A DNA stretch of 64,000 nucleotides, taken from Candidatus Endonucleibacter bathymodioli. GTDB taxonomy: Bacteria; Pseudomonadota; Gammaproteobacteria; Pseudomonadales; Endozoicomonadaceae. Location: positions 1-64,000 of the forward strand of contig JASXSV010000008.1 of NCBI GenBank assembly GCA_030674915.1, written 5' to 3'. Of this stretch, positions 57,675 to 64,000 are shown one piece after another; position 1 is the stretch's first letter, and each line of letters begins with the position of its first letter. Below the pieces are notes generated by a model. It did not search any database and was not told the DNA's origin. It saw only the letters and a program-made list of their open reading frames with translations. Made by a program: the position numbers and the translations under genes.

Positions 57675-58360
57675 TCCTACGACCTAGATTTCCACAATAA
57701 TCGAGACGCTGTGAATTGATTTGAGAGTCAGTTTCCCTTAGGTTGTAGTTCTCACATAGCGAGCTAGGTGACCGTATGGCTGCTTATTATAAGCAGCTGG
57801 CTCTGGCTGAATGATACCAGAGTTAATCCCTCAGCACACTTGTATTTTCGGCGCGTAGGATTGGTGATTATATGCATTGCTCCAATAAAACTATCTCCTT
57901 GGAGCTGAAACGCTGTCACCTTGGGGCTTATGACGCAGAGGAAGCTCATCTCCACAGCCTGTAGAGGCGTAAGACGGAGACCAATTTTCACAATAGAACT
58001 GATGCTGTAAGTCGGCAGGTGAAGTCCCAGCTGGGCTTAGACCTTGCCACAGTTACTGTAATATCGTTACGTTTGATAATGGTGGTGAGTTTGCTGGCCA
58101 CGCAAGCATCTCTCAATCATTGGGCTCTAAGATATACTTTGCTAGGCCATACCACTCATGGCAACGTGGATTTAACGAGAATGCTAATGGCCTGCTGCGG
58201 TTATTATTGCTAAGGGGAATGAAGATTGGCTGTGTGTCGAAAAATAAAAATGATGAGGATCAAGCTTTAATCAAAATACGGTCATAAAATCCTTACACTA
58301 CCATGGTCTGATTGAGTTTTTATCTGGAAAGTGTGTTAGTTGTTGTGGCAATATAGGCCT
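57675..58360 (+). mobile_element. IS30-type remnant, opposite orientation
   Basis: It begins cctagatttccacaataatc and ends gttagttgttgtggcaatat. Between, the plus strand has VTFDNGGEFAGH-like coding (gataatggtggtgagtttgc, then SLGSKIYFARPYHSWQRGFN), the second Asp and the Glu region of IS30 transposases, with earlier parts inverted and scrambled (the minus strand near 57800-57960 carries transposase N-terminal coding). Dead. Confidence 0.75.
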
Positions 58361-58500
58361 CACACTTTCAAAAGTATAGTCATGGATTCAGTAAAAAGAC
58401 GGTAAGACGTTTTTTGTTATCTGTACCAACCATTTTGTTATTATATGCTCATAAAAAGAGTAGTATGATTATAATATGGGACTTGGTAGAAGAGTCTATG

Positions 58501-58537
58501 ATAAGGATAAGGATAAGGATAAGGATAAGGATAAGGA
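58501..58537 (+). repeat. Hexamer tandem repeat (ataagg) just before a start codon
   Basis: Six copies of ataagg run up to aaggagcaaagga and ATG 58546. Each unit contains an aagg core, so the tract multiplies weak ribosome sites, and copy changes could alter translation of the following gene. Confidence 0.88.
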
Positions 58538-58545
58538 GCAAAGGA

Positions 58546-59415
58546 ATGAATATTAAACCTATAGTAGTAAGAGTAGGGGATGGTAATCAACCATTGCTGG
58601 GAGCAAGCATGATGGCTTTTTATGGTGCAGAGAACTTAGTCAAAAATACTATACGGAAAGGCATTTCTGTAGCCAAAAATATTATAACTTATAACACAAA
58701 AAAGGAAGTGGCTGGCGTTATTAAAAGCACACCCAATACAAAAACGAACACTGTATCTAACGCATTGACAACGGTGCTTAACTTGTTTATATCAATAAAT
58801 AAGTATAATCCTGTAAGAATAATGGCCCAGAGTGATAATAGCTATGTGGGAAAGCCAACCCGTTTTATGCAACAACAACTTAACGAGGTCATTCTCCGTA
58901 TATTAACAAGACCAAAAGATTTTGCAAAATTATTAGAAGTATTGGGAGCTCCAGTTTCGATAGATGTTCATACTGCATTATCGCTTGAGAAAACAGCAGA
59001 TGTATATTCATCCATGACAGATGAAATTTGCTCTTCCTTCATGCAGCCTGAGATATTTATAGCTAAAAAACCAAAATCAGCAAAAGTAAGTTTACTTCTG
59101 GCAATATTAGAAACAGGTAATGGGATATGTGATAAGTATGTATTATTAGTGCTCAAAAAAGCTATGGACGTTATTCTGGCAGAGACATATGTAAAGGCGA
59201 AAAAATGCGCTACAAGTCTATGGCGAAAACAAAAAAGCAATTTGCCAAGAGTCGGTAATGATGATAACAAAACTGCTAAAAAATGTGCCAAGAAACCTGC
59301 TAAGAGATTTTTTAAGAAGCCTGATAAGAGATCGGCTAAGAAATCTGCTATGAGGAATACAATCACCGAATTTGCTAAAGATAGATTGATACCCCAGTAT
59401 TACCAGCGACTGTAG
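58546..59415 (+). CDS. Lysine-rich protein with histone-H1-like tail, unknown
   Basis: 290 residues from ATG 58546 (aagga just before it). An in-frame ATG at 58414 would translate the hexamer repeat as Ile-Arg pairs and is less likely. Residues 1-230 are mixed helical and unrecognised. The last 70 are strongly basic with AlgP/H1-like Lys-Ala-Pro units (AKKCAKKPAKRFFKKPDKRS, then AKKSAMR), suited to binding DNA or another polyanion. No signal peptide. It could be a nucleoid protein or a host-nucleus effector; nothing decides between them. Confidence 0.5.
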   Translation: MNIKPIVVRVGDGNQPLLGASMMAFYGAENLVKNTIRKGISVAKNIITYNTKKEVAGVIKSTPNTKTNTVSNALTTVLNLFISINKYNPVRIMAQSDNSYVGKPTRFMQQQLNEVILRILTRPKDFAKLLEVLGAPVSIDVHTALSLEKTADVYSSMTDEICSSFMQPEIFIAKKPKSAKVSLLLAILETGNGICDKYVLLVLKKAMDVILAETYVKAKKCATSLWRKQKSNLPRVGNDDNKTAKKCAKKPAKRFFKKPDKRSAKKSAMRNTITEFAKDRLIPQYYQRL

Positions 59416-59489
59416 GCATGGTCGTTGAATATTACTTATTTTGTAAGCAATTATGCAGTTTATCAGGTAACCAAGTATTTAATACCCAA

Positions 59490-60255
59490 TTATTGAGTTA
59501 TATGCACTGTTTCTAGTGATTGGAACTGATTTTTGACGTACCTATCATCTAGCATAACATAGTCTGTACACACTATATAGAGCACCAAAAATTTAGTGCC
59601 TTTTGCGAATGTTCGCAGCAATAGAGGCAACCCAAAAATAGTTTCTTTTGTAAGTAGTAAAAGAATGCTCATCGCCCGCCAATATTGCGATATTCCTTTA
59701 TTGCGAGTTGTCTCTTCTTTCGATAGAGGCTTATCTCTGTAGCCCTTACGTTGGACTTGATCTTCAATGCCAGACTTTGCTAATTTCTCTCGGGTTTTCC
59801 TAGAGTTGTCAGCGGCATCAGTATACAGTGCTGCCTGATCCCTCAGTAGCATGGTATTGCGTTCCTGAATATCGGGAATATTGTCTAGCTTCATGCTTTT
59901 ACTATGAATAAAACCATTTTTATCGACACAGGTATGAACGGCAAAACCATAGACTGCCTTCTTGTTACCACGATTGTCATTCCTAGCGTCCAGCCAGTAT
60001 TATGATCTTTTGTAGGCTTTCCGTCTTTGCTGTCGCCCGAGCCTGATGGCTCCCTTCTATCGGTTAGGCATCAATGATATTAAGGACACTCTCCACTCAT
60101 GAGGATGTATTTGGCTTCTAGATGACGATTAATCTCCTCTAATAATTGATCCTGCAGATGGTGCTCGATCAGACGCGTTCGCAACCGTTCCAAGGTGGAG
60201 GTTTATGGAATTTCTCTACCGCATTCAAGGTGACAAAGCTTGCGAAACAGCAGGT
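59490..60255 (-). mobile_element. IS5-type transposase remnant
   Basis: On the minus strand the open part 59490-59894 reads MKLDNIPDIQERNTMLLRDQ, then GIEDQVQRKGYRDKPLSKEE, characteristic of IS5-type transposases (the catalytic-core part with YTDAADNS and the K/R-rich hinge). Upstream pieces (VYGFAVHTCVDKNGFIHSKS near 59900-59960) and an N-terminal bit near 60120-60240 follow with stops. No terminal repeats were seen. Dead. Confidence 0.65.
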
Positions 60256-60395
60256 TTCTATACTTGTTACCATTTAATGTGTAAATAAGCGATAAGCGAG
60301 ATAGGGCCCACATGATTCTACGAGCAGGAGGTGATCTGGGTGAGTAATAGTAGTCAGTAACCTCTACAGCTCTAAGGAGTATGGGTATATAAGCA
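60245..60395 (+). repeat. Dispersed intergenic palindromic element, near-complete
   Basis: Starts tatacttgttaccatttaat, continues gcgataagcgag, acatgattctacgagcagga, gagtaatagtagtcagtaac and ends ctctaaggagtatgggtata. The rest of the gap to 60712 has no supported gene. Confidence 0.65.
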
Positions 60396-60712
60396 ATGAG
60401 CCAGCTGCATATTGTGATACCATGTTCCTATTTAATAAGGCTTAAACAAAGTCAGCAGAGGATTGCGGAGGCTACCTATGTTAGAGGCTTAGATTGATGA
60501 CAGTAATTTTTCAATCTTGGACCATTTTAACAGCGCTGTCGTATGATTCAGGCTATGAAGAATTTGATGATTTAAGTCAGAGGCTTATGCGAAGAGTTTG
60601 GTCTGTGTTGTAAAGGATTGTCGCATGTTGATTTTTTACCAGAATATAATCGATTCTGTTGAATTATACTGCGGTCTTCTATGCTGAGCCCTTCAAGTAA
60701 TAAAAAGAATTG

Positions 60713-61273
60713 TTACTTATTCGTGGTTGAAGGTGATAGCGGCTTTTTTGGTGGAAACAAACGCTTATGTGGGCATCGTTTTCTCCAGTTGTAGATAATG
60801 TTCCAGCGCCAGTATAAACGAATAAAAAGATAGCAGAATGAACCTGCGACGACACCTGATATTATTGAGCCTAAGTATAATGGTTTCCAGATTCTAACTA
60901 GCTCATTTCCGATACCGTCAAGTGAAAACTCTAAGGAGCTTTCAGTGACAGGAACTTGGAGAATGTAGCACCCGATTTTATAGGTGAAATAGAACACGGC
61001 TGGTATAGTAATCGGGTTAGTGAGCCATACTAGGGAAACTGATACCGGTAGATTGCAACGAAATAATATAGCCATAGAGGCTGCAACAATCATTTGAAAT
61101 GGAATCGGTAAAAGAGCACAAAAAATACCAATAAAAAAAGCTGACGCAACTGATCGACGATTCAAGTGCCATAAGTTTGGGGTGTGTAAGGCGGACCCAA
61201 GAAATCTGAGATAATGATTATCTCTTATTGATTTTGGGTCAGGTAAATACCTTTGTATCAGTTTTTTTACCAT
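60713..61273 (-). CDS. DUF2062 inner-membrane protein
   Basis: 186 residues with the DUF2062 pattern: ASAFFIGIFCALLPIPFQMI, SMAILFRCNLPVSVSLVWLT and NPITIPAVFYFTYKIGCYIL, giving three to four membrane helices. Function is unknown. It lies divergent from comEC, as in Pseudomonas and relatives. Length is normal. Confidence 0.88.
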   Translation of the reverse strand: MVKKLIQRYLPDPKSIRDNHYLRFLGSALHTPNLWHLNRRSVASAFFIGIFCALLPIPFQMIVAASMAILFRCNLPVSVSLVWLTNPITIPAVFYFTYKIGCYILQVPVTESSLEFSLDGIGNELVRIWKPLYLGSIISGVVAGSFCYLFIRLYWRWNIIYNWRKRCPHKRLFPPKKPLSPSTTNK

Positions 61274-61299
61274 ATATTATCACCATATACTCCTAGCAT

Positions 61300-61400
61300 A
61301 ACGGGGTTGTTGACTACTATCATTAATTTTAATTACTTACTACTCGAGAATCATGGTTTTAGTTAGTTTGTCTACTACTCATACCTTTAATGGTAACGGA
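61300..61400 (-). repeat. Dispersed intergenic palindromic element, minus orientation
   Basis: The reverse complement reads cctatatccgttaccattaa, then aggtatgagtagtagacaaa, ccatgattctcgagtagtaa and gatagtagtcaacaac, close to the consensus. It lies in the divergent gap between the DUF2062 gene and comEC, so it may include or displace promoter sequence. Confidence 0.65.
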
Positions 61401-61625
61401 TATAGGTAAGGTTGGCATAACCGTATTGCCGGTACAATTAATATTTCTCCTTCTCAATGTTTGGTAATTCCAGCCTTCCTTCGAATACCGTGCAGCCGCA
61501 ACGCGAGCAATCGATTTTTAATAGGGCGACTGGTCAGGAATTATGCTATTTTTTATCATTATATGCTCTCCTGAATTTCAGATCAGAGTTATTTCATACT
61601 TCAAACCGTTACATGCCTTCAAATT

Positions 61626-63911
61626 ATGCAGCAGATAATAAAACCCGTGGCAGGGATATTTACTTACGCATTAGGCGTTGGTCTTATCGGTTTACTGCCA
61701 GCTCTGCCTTCGACTCTTATAATAGTTATAATAGGCATATTGTCTCTTATTTTGACAGTAAGAACTCTATTTAGTTCACGAGGTTTATGGCCAATTGCGA
61801 CAATACTGTTAGGAGCGTCCCTTGGCCTGTTTTACGGCAAATGGTTGCAAGCGACAGCGTTGCCTGCGGAGTGTGAGTGTAGACCTTTGGTCATTGAAGG
61901 GAAAGTTGTTAGTTTGCCAATAATAACGTCAAAGTTTAGTCGTTTCGAATTTCATGTTACCAATGGTGAATTTAGAAAGGTTGTTAGAAAAGTTCGTCTT
62001 AGTTGGTTTGCTGCACCGACCATGGAGGCAGATCAGCATTGGCGTTTAAAAGTCAAGCTTCGGAAGCCTCATGGGTTTGCAAGCCTTGGGACATTCGATT
62101 TTGAAGCCTGGGCTGCGAGAGAAGGTATTCAGGGCATAGGTTATGTCATTAGCGGAGAACTATTATCTCCTCCAGGAAACATGACATCTCTGAGGCAGTG
62201 GCTTTACAATTGGCTTGAATCCTCCGCCCTTCCTCAGACTAAGGGTATCCTAAAAGCGTTACTGGTAGGTGAAAAGTCCGGCATCACAACCGAGCAATGG
62301 CAAAGGCTGAATGCTACCGGTACGACGCATTTGGTGGTTATTTCCGGTTTGCATATAGGGCTTATGGCTTTAATTGGTTATTGGCTAACTTTATTGCTCG
62401 GCCGATTGGGAGCCCTGCCTTTGCAAAGCGTACCTTTACCGAGGATTGCTGCTTGTGTTTCGTTGTTACTGTCAGTTCTTTATGGGAGTTTGGCAGGTTT
62501 TGGTGTTCCAGTTCAACGAGCGCTGGTAATGACAATAGTTGCCATAGTGGGGCCACTTGTGGGTATGAGACCCTCGCCATTGACGTTATTAGTGGTCGCT
62601 CTTGCCGTTGTACTTACCATTGACCCACTGGCTATGACGGGTAGTGGCTTTTGGTATTCATTTATGGCTGTTGCAGCCCTAGTTTATGGGATGTCTGGTC
62701 GCTACGGCTATGTGTCACAGCTTAAAAAATTACTCAAACCACAGTGGATTGTTTTTTGTGTATTGACACCTTTGTTGTTCTTTAATGATCAGCCTGTTTC
62801 GCTATTTTCTGTGCTAATTAATTTGTTTGCTATCCCATTTATTGGTTTGGTTATTGTACCTTTGTTATTGATATCATCAGGGTTTGCGGGGATATCTTAT
62901 CATATTTCATCTGCTGGGCTGGCTATTATTGATCAGTTGCTGCGTGTATTTTTTCATGTGCTTGGATATTTCTCTGATTTTTTAATGATATTGCCAGCGA
63001 GCAGTTGTCCAACGACCTTAACTGTTTTGCTGGCAGTAACTGGTGGTTTCTTGTTGATATCTCCTCTGCCTCCGTCTCTGAAAATACTATCTCCTTTTTT
63101 TATATTGCCTTGGTTGCTTCCTGTTGATAATAATCCTGAGTATGGACAAGCCCATGTAACGGTTCTGGATGTAGGGCAAGGGCTTGCAGTATTAGTCAGA
63201 ACCCATAAGCATACATTGGTTTATGATACTGGAGATGCCTTTTCAGAAACATTTAATGCGGCAGAACGAGTCATTATGCCTTACCTGCGGCAGTCCGGTG
63301 TTAGTATTTTGGATAGAATAATGATTTCCCATGGGGATAAAGATCATTCTGGCGGCCTTGGACCGTTATTAAAGCGTTACGATTGCTCTCTCATATCCTG
63401 TGGTACTAGCATCCCCGGGATAAAATCGCCTATTTCACAGTGTACTAAGGGGCAGTGTTGGAAGTGGGATGGTGTGGATTTTCAAGTCTTGGCTGGAGGA
63501 GGGTGCTGGAAAAAGTCCAATGACCGTTCCTGTGTTTTAAAAGTTACTGCAGGGAAGGAAAGTATGTTATTAACCGGTGATATTAGTAACCGAGTTGAGG
63601 CCCAGTTGATTGCTTCGGGTCAACCCTTGCAGTCCGCGGTCTTATTGGCCCCCCACCATGGTAGCTATTCTTCAAGTTCTACGGCATTTTTGCGTGCGGT
63701 TAATCCTAAAGCGGTTTTGTTTTCGTCAGGGTATAATAATAAATTTGGTCATCCAGACAAGAGAACAGTAGAAAGAGTTTTATCCCAAGGGGCTAGTAGC
63801 TGGAATACAGCCTTGCATGGGAGCCTGTCAGTTGTGCTGGGCAGTGGAAGCTGTAATGTTTCATCTTATCGCTGCAATCATCGCAAATACTGGTGGCATG
63901 AAGGGCTTTGA
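61626..63911 (+). CDS. comEC: ComEC/Rec2-type DNA uptake channel
   Basis: 761 residues, the normal length. N-terminal helices and the DUF4131 OB-like part (LPAECECRPLVIEGKVVSLP) are followed by the Competence membrane domain (TGTTHLVVISGLHIGLMALI; GFGVPVQRALVMTIVAIVGP) and a C-terminal metallo-beta-lactamase-like domain with VLDVGQGLAVLVR, ISHGDKDHSGGLGPL and LLAPHHGSYSSS, where the metal-binding pattern is complete. ComEC passes single-stranded DNA over the inner membrane in transformation. No stop or frameshift is seen, so uptake of DNA could still occur. Start ATG 61626 is chosen as the first strong Met before a hydrophobic helix. Confidence 0.95.
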   Translation: MQQIIKPVAGIFTYALGVGLIGLLPALPSTLIIVIIGILSLILTVRTLFSSRGLWPIATILLGASLGLFYGKWLQATALPAECECRPLVIEGKVVSLPIITSKFSRFEFHVTNGEFRKVVRKVRLSWFAAPTMEADQHWRLKVKLRKPHGFASLGTFDFEAWAAREGIQGIGYVISGELLSPPGNMTSLRQWLYNWLESSALPQTKGILKALLVGEKSGITTEQWQRLNATGTTHLVVISGLHIGLMALIGYWLTLLLGRLGALPLQSVPLPRIAACVSLLLSVLYGSLAGFGVPVQRALVMTIVAIVGPLVGMRPSPLTLLVVALAVVLTIDPLAMTGSGFWYSFMAVAALVYGMSGRYGYVSQLKKLLKPQWIVFCVLTPLLFFNDQPVSLFSVLINLFAIPFIGLVIVPLLLISSGFAGISYHISSAGLAIIDQLLRVFFHVLGYFSDFLMILPASSCPTTLTVLLAVTGGFLLISPLPPSLKILSPFFILPWLLPVDNNPEYGQAHVTVLDVGQGLAVLVRTHKHTLVYDTGDAFSETFNAAERVIMPYLRQSGVSILDRIMISHGDKDHSGGLGPLLKRYDCSLISCGTSIPGIKSPISQCTKGQCWKWDGVDFQVLAGGGCWKKSNDRSCVLKVTAGKESMLLTGDISNRVEAQLIASGQPLQSAVLLAPHHGSYSSSSTAFLRAVNPKAVLFSSGYNNKFGHPDKRTVERVLSQGASSWNTALHGSLSVVLGSGSCNVSSYRCNHRKYWWHEGL

Positions 63912-63924
63912 ACTGAAATATCAA

Positions 63925-64000
63925 ATTCCATTAACGGTGTGAGTAGGCAGCAAGCGAGTAAAGTCCTATGATCCTACGAGCAGTAGTGACTTAGGTGGCT
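63925..64000 (+). repeat. Dispersed intergenic palindromic element, cut by the window end
   Basis: Contains ttccattaacggtgtgagta, ggcagcaagcgag and tatgatcctacgagcagtag, the left part of the consensus, directly after comEC. Confidence 0.65.

Noticed and set aside
58414..58545. N-terminal extension with Ile-Arg repeats as real protein
   Set aside because: It translates a hexamer DNA tract, and a much better ribosome site and ATG follow at 58541-58548.

Overview
The window is a bacterial chromosome segment, most likely gammaproteobacterial and close to Oceanospirillales/Endozoicomonadaceae. The evidence is gene order (asd-fimV-truA-trpF-accD-folC-SPOR protein; ypjD/corB next to ffh-rpsP-rimM-trmD-rplS; DUF2062-comEC) and product similarity. 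Conserved genes sit as islands in AT-rich sequence full of insertion-sequence debris, solo tandem repeats and secreted or eukaryote-like proteins (F-box/WD-like, C2H2 zinc fingers, ankyrin repeats, a histone-like basic tail). That mix fits a host-associated, probably intracellular symbiont or parasite with a decaying, IS-invaded genome. An animal-cell or even intranuclear niche is an inference, not something the sequence proves.

Layout. 1-17 kb is accessory: a collapsed type I restriction-modification locus (hsdM/hsdR fragments), an mdaB-like quinone reductase, a minus-strand F-box/beta-propeller protein, one intact IS30-family element (3689-4771), a secreted 801-residue protein with a nucleotidyltransferase-like motif, IS5-type remnants around a broken C2H2 zinc-finger gene, and a giant (~1763-residue) secreted protein with the same nucleotidyltransferase-like motif. 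17.2-19 kb carries serS and a small unknown gene. 19-24 kb has an IS5 remnant, then a two-gene unit of a RecQ helicase fused to a phosphoribosyltransferase-like domain and a DprA-like protein, which I read as a ShosTA-related defence or toxin-antitoxin unit, then IS30/IS481 debris.

24-40 kb is mostly core: feoABC (ferrous iron uptake, with a Fur-like site and a heptamer repeat upstream), corB and ypjD on the minus strand, ffh, rpsP-rimM-trmD-rplS, a DUF4124 protein, asd and fimV. Between fimV and truA, normally adjacent in relatives, lie about 8 kb of accessory DNA: an IS30 remnant, a secreted unknown and a 1234-residue ankyrin protein with a truncated duplicate of its own 5' end. 48-56 kb is core again: truA, trpF-trpB-trpA, accD-folC, a SPOR/DedD protein and kdsC, with cvpA-purF missing where expected. 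56-60.3 kb is accessory: two divergent IS30 remnants bracketing a secreted unknown, a lysine-rich histone-tail-like protein behind a hexamer repeat, and an IS5-type remnant. The window ends with a DUF2062 gene and comEC.

A dispersed intergenic element of about 120 bp with inverted-repeat ends occurs at least ten times, in both orientations, and looks like a MITE or other non-autonomous palindromic repeat. I saw no rRNA, tRNA or CRISPR array and no convincing factor-independent terminator.
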